Origin: Firmicutes bacterium UBA2530
GTDB lineage: Bacteria; Bacillota; Clostridia; Tissierellales; Sedimentibacteraceae
Direction of reading: 5' to 3'
Assembly: GCA_002340985.1 (NCBI GenBank)
Contig: DDNC01000015.1
Span: 82,913-95,722 of the forward strand
Length of the DNA: 12,810 nucleotides
The notes beneath the pieces were generated by a model that worked only from the letters and a program-made list of their open reading frames with translations, was not told where the DNA came from and did not search any database. Positions 6,744 to 12,810 of this stretch are shown here, one piece after another. The stretch's first letter is position 1, and every line of letters begins with the position of its first letter. Both the position numbers and the translations under genes were made by a program.

Positions 6744-7369
6744 TATTCTTTCCTATAGTCACAATCTGAATTACCGCATTGCCCGCAGGCACAGTACTCC
6801 TCCAAGCCATCAGTATCTTGCATCTGTTTTAATCCAAGCACATACAGCAAGGATTTTCCAGGTATGAGAATATGTTCACTACTTACATATACCTTGATTT
6901 CTGCTTCTCTTTTCAATTTATCCAGCAGTACTCCATGCATTGCCAAATCGATTTTCCCGTCTCCTGGAGCATAATTTCCGCAAATTCTATAGCCCATTTT
7001 GGCAGCCTCTGTCTCCATCTCTTTATTCAATGCATCAGAAGCCGCAAATATTACATCCGTGGCAATTTCATGCAGCAGATATCCTTTCAGATACTCTCCG
7101 GAGGACATCATTTCATTTGAAATTTCGCTTATTTTATCATCTGACGAGACAAGGCAAATTGCATACTTTTCAAAACCATTTATTTCTTCAACATTAAATA
7201 CGTCACTGTCTGTAACCCTATACAGGGTAGTGAGTCTTATATTCTCTTGAATCAAACTGCTGAGCTCGTCAAATATACGGTCTGCATTTTTATAAGCTTC
7301 CGATCCATCGTTGAAACGAAGCTTTTTGAAAATTCGGTCTCTGTTAATTATTACTTGCTCTGAGCTCAT
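6743..7369 (-). CDS. MetH activation-domain-like protein with C-terminal cysteine cluster
   Basis: A 208-residue stand-alone relative of the cobalamin-dependent methionine synthase activation domain, which in MetH binds AdoMet for reductive remethylation of cobalamin; TM0269 of Thermotoga is a free-standing example. Visible signs are HEIATDVIFAASDALN (100-115), the AdoMet-loop region RICGNYAPGDGKIDL (128-142), where MetH has an RxSPGY-type motif, and the SSEHILIPGKS segment (163-173). The C-terminus adds a cluster, C193-x-C195-x2-C198-x4-C203 followed by DYR, that could bind an Fe-S cluster or metal. The start follows AGGTG at 8 bases. It is 34 bases downstream of the family 1 glycosylase gene and overlaps the RACo-like activator, with which it probably acts. 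Family identification is good; the target is inferred. Confidence 0.78.
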   Translation of the reverse strand: MSSEQVIINRDRIFKKLRFNDGSEAYKNADRIFDELSSLIQENIRLTTLYRVTDSDVFNVEEINGFEKYAICLVSSDDKISEISNEMMSSGEYLKGYLLHEIATDVIFAASDALNKEMETEAAKMGYRICGNYAPGDGKIDLAMHGVLLDKLKREAEIKVYVSSEHILIPGKSLLYVLGLKQMQDTDGLEEYCACGQCGNSDCDYRKE

Positions 7370-7403
7370 TCATCATTCACCTGCATTTCAATTTTATCCA
7401 GGA

Positions 7404-8117
7404 CTATCCAAGCCAATTAATTATGTCCATTGTATCTTTAAAGCAGTTATTTCTCAGGAAATCATCATCATATTTCTCAGAACACATCATGGGATGTCTG
7501 CTTATATAAAATTTGCCATGCTTTATGAATTGGCTTTTTTCCTCTGCCTGCCTCCCCCATAAAAACCATTTTATATCTCTGTTTTCCTCCGATATATACT
7601 CCAGAAGCCTTAGACTGAAAGGCTCCCAAATTGAAATATGGCTGCCGGTTATACCCGGTTCAACCGTGAAATAAGCATTGAGCATCAATGCCCCTTGTTC
7701 CTCCCATGACTTAAACAGTCTATCAGGTGGAGCTATTTTAAATGTTTCTTCAGCTATTTGTTTTTGGACTTCAGAAAACTTTGCAATCTCACTGTAATTT
7801 TCAATATTATTATAATTTTTATGAATCAACCTGATGATATTCTTCAGAGAAATCTGTCTGAATTTATGATTCCAATCTCTAAGATCTCCCACTTCAAACG
7901 CCCTTCCGGTGGCTCTCCCCTTTTCCGGATACGGATCCTGACCTAATATTACTACCTTTATACCATTTAAGTCGCATTTCAAAAATCTCAACACATTTTC
8001 ATGAGATGGATTTATGTTTGTTCCTATTTTTTCTTCTATATCTTTAAGCTCTTCACACACTTTATCCGATAACAGTTCAGACCATGATGGATGTGCATCT
8101 GCCGGTATTAAGCTCAT
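7404..8117 (-). CDS. ung: Uracil-DNA glycosylase, family 1 (divergent)
   Basis: A 237-residue enzyme that removes uracil from DNA. Family 1 motifs are recognisable: GQDPYP (59-64, usually GQDPYH) with catalytic Asp61 and uracil-gating Tyr63; Phe74 for base stacking; LMLNAYFTVEPG (144-155) with base-reading Asn147; and HPMMCS (208-213) with catalytic His208, where most family members have HPSPLS. The DNA-intercalating leucine of that loop thus appears to be Cys212. The catalytic set is intact, so the enzyme is probably active but atypical. Its ATG overlaps the TGA of the family 4 gene (ATGA), and its AGGAGG is formed by the last Lys-Glu-Glu codons of that gene, so the two glycosylases are translationally coupled. 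Confidence 0.85.
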   Translation of the reverse strand: MSLIPADAHPSWSELLSDKVCEELKDIEEKIGTNINPSHENVLRFLKCDLNGIKVVILGQDPYPEKGRATGRAFEVGDLRDWNHKFRQISLKNIIRLIHKNYNNIENYSEIAKFSEVQKQIAEETFKIAPPDRLFKSWEEQGALMLNAYFTVEPGITGSHISIWEPFSLRLLEYISEENRDIKWFLWGRQAEEKSQFIKHGKFYISRHPMMCSEKYDDDFLRNNCFKDTMDIINWLG

Positions 8118-8686
8118 ATTTCCTCCTTTTGCTGCTTAAGTTCTTCCAATTTTGCCGCTATTTTTTTAAAATCTTCCCATGCATCCTTTTTTGCGAGCTC
8201 ATTTCTCAAAAGATACGACGGATGATAGGTCGGCATAAAGTAAATGCTACCCTTTTTAGAGAACTTTCCCCTCTCACGACTTATGCTCATGTCAGGATTA
8301 ATGAGATTTTTAGCGGCCACTGCGCCAAGGCATACTATTATTGCAGGCTGAACAAGCTTAACCTGCCATCTTAGGTAATCCAGGCAGGCATTGCTCTCAT
8401 CCTCGAGGGGATTCCTGTTATCAGGAGGCCTGCATTTCACAATATTGGCAATATACACATCACTGCGCTTAAGCCTTATTGCCTCTATCATTTTATCCAG
8501 CAGCTGACCTGCCTTTCCCACGAATGGTCTTCCATGCATATCCTCATTGTATCCGGGACCTTCTCCAACAAACATAATATCTGCATTTTCATTTCCCTCA
8601 CCAAACACCACATTTGTCCTTGTTTCCGATAATCTGCATTTGTGGCATCTTAGACAATACTTTTCAAGCTCTTCTATTGTATACAT
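8114..8686 (-). CDS. Uracil-DNA glycosylase, family 4 (Fe-S type)
   Basis: A 190-residue [4Fe-4S] uracil-DNA glycosylase of the thermophile/clostridial UdgA type. Four cluster cysteines are in place: C14, C17, C85 and C101. Other signatures are TRTNVVFGEG (22-31), the catalytic-loop GEGPGYNEDMHGRPFVGKAG (41-60), YIANIVKCRPPDNRNP (78-93) and PTYHPSYLLR (152-161) with His155. The length is normal for the family. It starts 7 bases after msrA with AGGTG overlapping the msrA stop, and ends overlapping ung by 4 bases. Some related proteins are fused to phage DNA polymerases, but this one is stand-alone and chromosomal in context. Confidence 0.93.
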   Translation of the reverse strand: MYTIEELEKYCLRCHKCRLSETRTNVVFGEGNENADIMFVGEGPGYNEDMHGRPFVGKAGQLLDKMIEAIRLKRSDVYIANIVKCRPPDNRNPLEDESNACLDYLRWQVKLVQPAIIVCLGAVAAKNLINPDMSISRERGKFSKKGSIYFMPTYHPSYLLRNELAKKDAWEDFKKIAAKLEELKQQKEEI

Positions 8687-8693
8687 ACGACAC

Positions 8694-9176
8694 CTACAAG
8701 CTTAAATCAATATGACAGTATCCGTTAGGATTATTTTGAAGATATTTTTGATGATATTCTTCTGCATGGTAAAAATTCTTAAGGGGCATAACTTCAGTAA
8801 CAATTTTTTTGTCATACTTAAGTGCCTCTTTTTTTAAAGATTCATTGATTACATCCAAATCATCTTCATTGCCCGGTATATAATAAATCCCTGTTCTATA
8901 CTGGGTTCCTGTGTCACCGCCCTGCCTGTTAAGCAATGTGGGATCAATAACCCTCCAGAAATCCTCCAAAATTTTATTGAGAGTTATTTCATTTTCATTA
9001 TATTTAATATGTAATACCTCAGCAAATCCTGTGGTATTTGTACAAACTTCTTCATATGTAGGATTCTTTGTATTTCCATTGGCATATCCCACAACAGTTT
9101 CCACAACACCTTTTCTCAAATCAAAATATGCCTGCATACCCCAAAAACATCCGCCTGCCAGATAGATTTCCTTCAT
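8694..9176 (-). CDS. msrA: Peptide-methionine (S)-S-oxide reductase MsrA
   Basis: A 160-residue MsrA that reduces methionine-S-sulfoxide in proteins. It carries the catalytic motif GGCFWG (8-13) with Cys10, GGDTGTQYRTGIYY (86-99) and FYHAEEYHQKYL (135-146). A C-terminal Cys154 in GYCHID is the likely resolving cysteine. The catalytic residue is a normal TGT codon, not the UGA-encoded selenocysteine known in some clostridial MsrA. AAGGAG precedes the ATG by nine bases. It is the first gene of a five-gene minus-strand operon driven from 9207-9235. No msrB is adjacent. Confidence 0.96.
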   Translation of the reverse strand: MKEIYLAGGCFWGMQAYFDLRKGVVETVVGYANGNTKNPTYEEVCTNTTGFAEVLHIKYNENEITLNKILEDFWRVIDPTLLNRQGGDTGTQYRTGIYYIPGNEDDLDVINESLKKEALKYDKKIVTEVMPLKNFYHAEEYHQKYLQNNPNGYCHIDLSL

Positions 9177-9206
9177 TGTTATCAGCTCCTTTTATATATT
9201 GTTTAT

Positions 9207-9235
9207 ATTATACTCATTTTTAAATTTTTTCTCAA
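9207..9235 (-). promoter_or_regulatory. Promoter of the msrA operon
   Basis: Minus-strand TTGAGA (9235-9230), 17-base spacer, then a perfect TATAAT (9212-9207). The predicted start is near 9200, about 25 bases before the msrA ATG. No other good promoter is seen in the four short junctions downstream, so it likely serves all five genes. Confidence 0.75.
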
Positions 9236-9245
9236 TATTTTATAT

Positions 9246-9274
9246 TTGCATTAAATTCCTTTGCAATATACAAT
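9246..9274 (+). promoter_or_regulatory. Promoter of the Cho-like nuclease gene
   Basis: TTGCAT (9246-9251), 17-base spacer, TACAAT (9269-9274). The predicted start near 9281 gives a leader of about 20 bases. It is back to back with the msrA promoter; the -35 hexamers are only ten bases apart, so the two promoters may compete or share a regulator. No LexA-type box was recognised. Confidence 0.65.
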
Positions 9275-9301
9275 ATATCTAAAACACATGGTGGTACTAC
9301 T

Positions 9302-10261
9302 ATGGTAAACATATCTGATAAAATAAAATACAAGCTAAAGCACGCCCCCATGTGTCCCGGGGTTTATAAAATGCTGGACTCTCGCGGAAATGTTATTTAT
9401 ATAGGTAAAAGCAAGCTGTTAAACAAAAGGATAAAAACGTACTTTATAGATAACCCTAAATGGGACAAGGTAAATAAAATGCTTCCTTTTATAGATGACA
9501 TTGAATTTATTGTTACAGACACTCATTTAGAGGCAAGATTGCTTGAATGCAGCATGATTAAATCAATCCGACCAATTTTTAATTCTCAGATGAAACATGA
9601 CCGGGGCTATGCATATCTGAAACTTGAAGACTACAACAGATACAGAGCACTTTCTGTCTCTGATTCAAGAGAAGAAAACACTTATGGTCCGTTCAGACGA
9701 AGGTCATATTTATCGGAAATAATAAGTGCCTTTAAAAATTTATACCCCATAAAAAAAGAGGGAAATTCATGCCTGTTTGAATATCACCTATTCCCTGTAA
9801 CCATGAATGAACACGAGTTCAATGAAAACAGGATTGTATTGAAGGAAATATTATCAGACATAAATAGATCTGATTTGTTTGTAAAAGCTTTGGAGTATAA
9901 AATGAAAAAGGAATCGTCATTAAATAATTTTGAAATGGCTTTACTGTACAGGAACATGATGGAGTATGCAAACTATCTGAGCAGTTCTGTCAATAAATAC
10001 AATGAACTTATCAATAACAGACTGCTTCTTTCAATACCTGTTCATGAAGGATACAAATTATTCTATATTTACGGCGGTAAAATAATTAACAATAAAATAT
10101 ACAAAGAATTATCTCCTCTGTCTTACGATGCATTCTGTGAAGCAGCAATATCTGCTGCCGATGTTACGCCTGATGTTGATGAAAAATCTATGATTGATTT
10201 CAGAGATATCATATATTCTGAAATTTTATCATTGAATGAAGACATGGTCAAAATTATTTAA
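9302..10261 (+). CDS. GIY-YIG endonuclease, UvrC N-terminal-half/Cho-like
   Basis: A 319-residue relative of the N-terminal half of UvrC, which makes the 3' incision in nucleotide excision repair. The GIY-YIG domain (about 14-100) has PGVYKM with Tyr22, VIYIGKS with Tyr33, and Arg43, Glu82 and Asn94, which align with the catalytic set of UvrC. VTDTHLEARLLECSMIK (71-87) is typical of UvrC. A UVR (UvrB-binding) motif lies at about 195-226. The RNase H-like 5' nuclease and helix-hairpin-helix domains of full UvrC are absent, giving the plan and size of E. coli Cho (295 residues). It ends with a normal stop, so it is not a broken uvrC. The likely role is an alternative 3' incision for bulky lesions. 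Its stop codon overlaps that of the convergent thioredoxin-like gene. Confidence 0.85.
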   Translation: MVNISDKIKYKLKHAPMCPGVYKMLDSRGNVIYIGKSKLLNKRIKTYFIDNPKWDKVNKMLPFIDDIEFIVTDTHLEARLLECSMIKSIRPIFNSQMKHDRGYAYLKLEDYNRYRALSVSDSREENTYGPFRRRSYLSEIISAFKNLYPIKKEGNSCLFEYHLFPVTMNEHEFNENRIVLKEILSDINRSDLFVKALEYKMKKESSLNNFEMALLYRNMMEYANYLSSSVNKYNELINNRLLLSIPVHEGYKLFYIYGGKIINNKIYKELSPLSYDAFCEAAISAADVTPDVDEKSMIDFRDIIYSEILSLNEDMVKII

Positions 10262-10590
10262 TTGCTACCATAATACAATGCATAATATCTCGAAATTTTT
10301 TGGTCAAGATTTATAAGACTTATTATCCCTGCTTCTCTTAGTGTTTCTTTTCCATTGATAAGCAGAACTACTGCCGGAACAGTAAAGATACCGCATTTTG
10401 CTGAAAGCTCCGGAGAATTTTCTGCTTCAACCCTATAAGTCACAATATACGGATATTTTTGAAGCATTCCTTCAATTTTAGGCAGCATTGCTCCGCATAC
10501 ACCGCATGACCCACTTCCGAAATACAGCAGAATCATATCATTCTTATCTTTAAGTTCATTTATTTTTTCAATCGAATTTATTATTTCCAT
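10258..10590 (-). CDS. Thioredoxin-like protein, CGVC active site
   Basis: A 110-residue thioredoxin-fold protein. The redox motif is SCGVC (Cys29 and Cys32) after LLYFGSGS, instead of the usual WCGPC; the cis-proline is Pro72 in FTVPAVVLLING. Size and spacing fit the fold. No signal peptide is seen, so it is cytosolic. GGAG lies five bases before the ATG. Replacement of the Trp and Pro next to the cysteines should alter redox potential and partner choice, so it may not be the general thioredoxin. It lies next to a divergent ArsR and CoA-disulfide reductase/rhodanese pair and may serve the same thiol or persulfide chemistry. The stop codons of this gene and of the GIY-YIG gene overlap, leaving no room for a terminator between them. 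Confidence 0.85.
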   Translation of the reverse strand: MEIINSIEKINELKDKNDMILLYFGSGSCGVCGAMLPKIEGMLQKYPYIVTYRVEAENSPELSAKCGIFTVPAVVLLINGKETLREAGIISLINLDQKISRYYALYYGSN

Positions 10591-10631
10591 AGTTTCTCCG
10601 TAATTATTTCTAACATATCTAATTATATATT

Positions 10632-10640
10632 ATTCTACCA
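10632..10640 (-). promoter_or_regulatory. Extended -10 promoter element of the thioredoxin-like gene
   Basis: The minus strand reads TGG-TAGAAT (10640-10632), an extended -10. No good -35 is present at the right distance (TATATG). The predicted start near 10625 is about 35 bases before the ATG. It lies back to back with the arsR promoter in the 175-base gap 10591-10765. Confidence 0.4.
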
Positions 10641-10708
10641 CACATATTGATTTTCATATACTAGAACTACCGGAAAAATTAATTGTTTCTTTTCTAACAG
10701 ATTTATAC

Positions 10709-10736
10709 TTGACTTTATATTCAAATATGCTAATAT
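10709..10736 (+). promoter_or_regulatory. Promoter of the arsR-CoA-disulfide reductase operon
   Basis: TTGACT (10709-10714), a 16-base spacer ending TGC, then TAATAT (10731-10736), an extended -10. A perfect TATAAT at 10734-10739 is also present but at 19 bases. The spacer holds an inverted repeat at 10717-10728. Confidence 0.55.
10717..10728. promoter_or_regulatory. Putative ArsR operator
   Basis: Inverted repeat ATATT-CA-AATAT within the -35/-10 spacer of the arsR promoter. AT-rich dyads containing ATTCAAAT-like sequence are common for ArsR/SmtB repressors, and the position fits autorepression. The surrounding DNA is so AT-rich that short palindromes can arise by chance. Confidence 0.4.
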
Positions 10737-10765
10737 AATAATATATTAATATTGCAGAGGTGTTT

Positions 10766-11065
10766 ATGTTAGATTTTAACAATAAGGAAAAAACAAAAAA
10801 AATACTTGCAGAAAAGGCCGAGCTTTTCAAAAATATCGCTCATCCCGTGAGATTATGCATATTAGCCATGCTTCTGAAGGAAGAACAAAGCAATGTAACC
10901 GATATACAATGTTGTCTGGATGTACCACAGCCAACAGTATCCCAGCATCTTGCAAAGCTTAAGTCAGCCGGAATTCTCACCGCTGAAAGAAACGGCACAG
11001 AAATCATTTATACCATAAAAAATGAAGATACAAAAAAATTAATAATACAAATCTTAGAAATATAA
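10766..11065 (+). CDS. ArsR/SmtB-family regulator, possible thiol/persulfide sensor
   Basis: A 99-residue winged-helix regulator. LFKNIAHPVRLCILAML (20-36) and the recognition helix VPQPTVSQHLAKLKSAGIL (53-71) are typical of the family, followed by the wing ERNGTEIIYTI (74-84). I prefer the ATG at 10766, five bases after AGAGG, to the in-frame GTG at 10760 that overlaps that site. The ELCVC metal motif of ArsR/CadC is absent: the aligned residues are Asn43 and Thr45. Cysteines are instead Cys31, Cys49 and Cys50, the last two adjacent in the helix before the recognition helix. With a CoA-disulfide reductase/rhodanese gene 13 bases downstream, sensing of persulfide or thiol stress is plausible, but the inducer is inferred. 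Confidence 0.87.
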   Translation: MLDFNNKEKTKKILAEKAELFKNIAHPVRLCILAMLLKEEQSNVTDIQCCLDVPQPTVSQHLAKLKSAGILTAERNGTEIIYTIKNEDTKKLIIQILEI

Positions 11066-11078
11066 TTTGGAGGGTTTC

Positions 11079-12810
11079 ATGAGTAAAAAAATTCTAATTA
11101 TCGGCGGTGTTGCCGGAGGGGCCAGCACTGCGGCACGCCTCAGACGCCTTGATGAAAGCTCGCAAATAATAATGTTTGAAAGAGGCTCTTACATTTCATA
11201 TGCAAACTGCGGCCTCCCGTACCACATTGGAAATGTAATCAAGGAAAGAGAATCTCTTCTGCTTCAAACACCGGAGGCAATGTCTGGAAAATACAACATA
11301 GACGTACGTATTGATTCCGAGGTTATTAAAATAAACAGAGAAAGCAAAGAAATTGAAGTCAAAAAAACAAAGACAGGAGAAATATACACAGAAAGCTATG
11401 ATGTTTTGGTGATATCAACAGGATCAACACCACTTAAGCCTCCAATTGAGGGCATTAACTCCCCCGGCATATTTACGCTTTGGACAGTTCCCGATACTGA
11501 TGAAATCAAAAAATTTATCGATGAAAAAAAACCTGAAAATGCTATTGTAATCGGAGGTGGTTTCATAGGCCTTGAGGTCGCTGAAAATCTCCATCATGCA
11601 GGCATAGCTGTTACGGTTGCTGAAGCTATGGACCAGATTATGGCTCCTTTTGACTATGAAATGGCTCAAATCGTTCAAAGTAATATGGCATTGAACGGTG
11701 TAAATCTCATATTGGGAGACGGAGTTTCAAAATTTGAAAATGATGGTTCCAAGGTGAAAATAACACTTGCCAGCGGTAAAAAATTATCTGCCGACATGGT
11801 TCTGTTATCCATAGGTGTAAGACCAAACAGTATTTTAGCTAAGGAAGCAGGTCTGGAAACGAATTCGCGCGGAGGCATAGTAACAGATAAGTACCTCAAA
11901 ACGTCAGATCCGTACATTTATGCTCTTGGTGATGTAATTGAGGTTGATGAATTCGTAAACAAAGGAAAAGCGATGATTGCTCTTGCAGGACCTGCCAATA
12001 AGCAGGGACGTATCTGTGCAAACAATATTTACGGAGCAGATGAAGAATATAAAGGAACCATGGGAACTTCTGTGGCGAAGGTGTTTGACCTTACTGCTGC
12101 TTCTACGGGAGCCAATGAAAAAACACTGAACAGGGTGGGATTGATTGGAGGCAAGGATTATTACACAGCCACAATTTCACAAAAATCCCACGCAGGATAT
12201 TACCCGGGAGCATCCGAATTAATTCTGAAGCTCATATTTTCCACAGACGGCAAAAAAGTATACGGAGCCCAGATCGTAGGTGAAGACGGTGTAGACAAAC
12301 GAATTGATACCATTGCCACTGCCATGCGCCTTGGAGGCAGCATCTATGATTTGAAGGAGCTGGAGCTTGCCTACGCGCCGCCCTATTCGTCCGCTAAAGA
12401 CCCTGTTAATATGCTTGGCTTTGTTGCCGAAAACATAATACAAAACAAAGTTAAATTTTCAAAATGGAATGATGTAAATCCTTTGAAACCGGGAAGCTAT
12501 ACAATTCTTGATGTTCGTGAGGACATGGAGCGAATGGTTTTCGAAATTCCCGGGTCGGTGAATATTCCTCTTGGCCAGCTCAGAAACAGACTTTCAGAGC
12601 TTGATAAAAATAACAGAACCATAGTGTTTTGCGCAGTTGGAGTTCGCTCCTACAATGCGGCAAGAATACTTGAAGAAAACGACTTTAACGACGTCATGGT
12701 CTATCCGGCTGGAACCGGATTTTATAAATCAGTATATTATGAATATTATAATAATTTAAAATCAGGCGAAGAACCGATTTTTACCGAACATCCTGCACAA
12801 AAACCGGAGG
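11079..12810 (+). CDS. CoA-disulfide/persulfide reductase with C-terminal rhodanese domain (partial)
   Basis: An open frame of 577 codons from ATG to the window edge, with no stop. It starts after GGAGGG. Residues 1 to about 450 are a flavin disulfide oxidoreductase of the CoA-disulfide reductase family: FAD motif GGVAGG (9-14), single redox Cys44 in SYANCGLPYHIG, pyridine-nucleotide motif GGGFIG (159-164), the FAD-contact YALGD segment near 285-289, and the conserved YAPPYSSAKDP (432-442) with active-site tyrosines. From about 463 a rhodanese domain follows, with LDVRE (477-481) and the active loop CAVGVR starting at Cys518. Relatives (CoADR-RHD, Npsr) reduce CoA disulfide and persulfides or polysulfide with NAD(P)H. 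At least 20 residues follow the rhodanese fold, so a further domain such as TusA/DsrE, seen in some clostridial homologues, may lie beyond the edge. Confidence 0.93.
   Translation, partial: MSKKILIIGGVAGGASTAARLRRLDESSQIIMFERGSYISYANCGLPYHIGNVIKERESLLLQTPEAMSGKYNIDVRIDSEVIKINRESKEIEVKKTKTGEIYTESYDVLVISTGSTPLKPPIEGINSPGIFTLWTVPDTDEIKKFIDEKKPENAIVIGGGFIGLEVAENLHHAGIAVTVAEAMDQIMAPFDYEMAQIVQSNMALNGVNLILGDGVSKFENDGSKVKITLASGKKLSADMVLLSIGVRPNSILAKEAGLETNSRGGIVTDKYLKTSDPYIYALGDVIEVDEFVNKGKAMIALAGPANKQGRICANNIYGADEEYKGTMGTSVAKVFDLTAASTGANEKTLNRVGLIGGKDYYTATISQKSHAGYYPGASELILKLIFSTDGKKVYGAQIVGEDGVDKRIDTIATAMRLGGSIYDLKELELAYAPPYSSAKDPVNMLGFVAENIIQNKVKFSKWNDVNPLKPGSYTILDVREDMERMVFEIPGSVNIPLGQLRNRLSELDKNNRTIVFCAVGVRSYNAARILEENDFNDVMVYPAGTGFYKSVYYEYYNNLKSGEEPIFTEHPAQKPE

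Noticed and set aside
8694..9176. Selenocysteine-containing MsrA
   Set aside because: The catalytic codon in GGCFWG is TGT; the frame needs no read-through.
9266..9281. NrdR-box-like sequence ATATACAATATAT upstream of the Cho-like gene
   Set aside because: It shares 13 bases with NrdR box 2 of nrdJ, but the right half of the dyad (wG) is missing, there is no second box, and it simply contains the TACAAT -10 element.
9302..10261. Truncated or frameshifted uvrC pseudogene
   Set aside because: The coding frame is intact with a UVR motif, its own promoter and a natural stop, and the following sequence in other frames encodes a thioredoxin-like protein on the other strand rather than UvrC C-terminal domains.
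10760..10768. GTG at 10760 as the arsR start
   Set aside because: It overlaps the AGAGG ribosome binding site; the ATG six bases later has correct spacing.

Overview
The window is AT-rich DNA with clostridial-style signals: strong AGGAGG-type ribosome binding sites, TTGACA/TATAAT promoters and very AT-rich gaps. The gene content points to a strictly anaerobic, probably amino-acid-fermenting member of the Clostridia. It includes a glycine/sarcosine/betaine reductase component B gene, a B12-dependent ribonucleotide reductase, a corrinoid-protein activator with a MetH-activation-like partner, a family 4 Fe-S uracil-DNA glycosylase and a CoA-disulfide/persulfide reductase. I cannot name the species. 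There is no rRNA, tRNA, CRISPR array, prophage or insertion sequence, and no gap over 300 bases lacks a gene.

Region 1 (1-2300): on the minus strand, a GrdE-like gene is followed by the first 11 codons of what looks like a GrdB/GrdF/GrdH-type gene. A TetR-family regulator is divergent from them. Two copies of the inverted repeat TAATC-N2-GATTA lie in the gap; one fills the spacer of the best promoter for the reductase genes. The GrdE-like protein appears to lack the cysteine that becomes the pyruvoyl group in classical GrdE.

Region 2 (2301-4870): nrdJ, a class II (adenosylcobalamin) ribonucleotide reductase with an ATP-cone, is on the minus strand. It ends at a 17-bp perfect hairpin shared with tetR. 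Its consensus promoter is bracketed by two NrdR-box-like palindromes 42 bp apart.

Region 3 (4871-9235): a tightly packed minus-strand operon reads msrA, family 4 uracil-DNA glycosylase, divergent family 1 uracil-DNA glycosylase, MetH-activation-like protein, then [2Fe-2S]/ASKHA corrinoid activator. The first three genes concern oxidative or deamination damage. The last two look like a machine that reactivates an oxidised corrinoid protein.

Region 4 (9236-10590): a Cho-like GIY-YIG nuclease (a UvrC N-terminal half) is divergent from msrA. Its stop codon overlaps that of a convergent thioredoxin-like gene with a CGVC active site.

Region 5 (10591-12810): an ArsR-family regulator sits 13 bases ahead of a CoA-disulfide reductase/rhodanese fusion that runs off the right edge. 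Together with the adjacent thioredoxin-like gene this looks like a low-molecular-weight thiol/persulfide response module.

Corrinoid chemistry (nrdJ, the activator pair), thiol/sulfur redox chemistry and DNA repair recur across the window. The least explained parts are the cysteine-less GrdE paralogue with its TetR switch, and the corrinoid-activation pair inside a repair operon.
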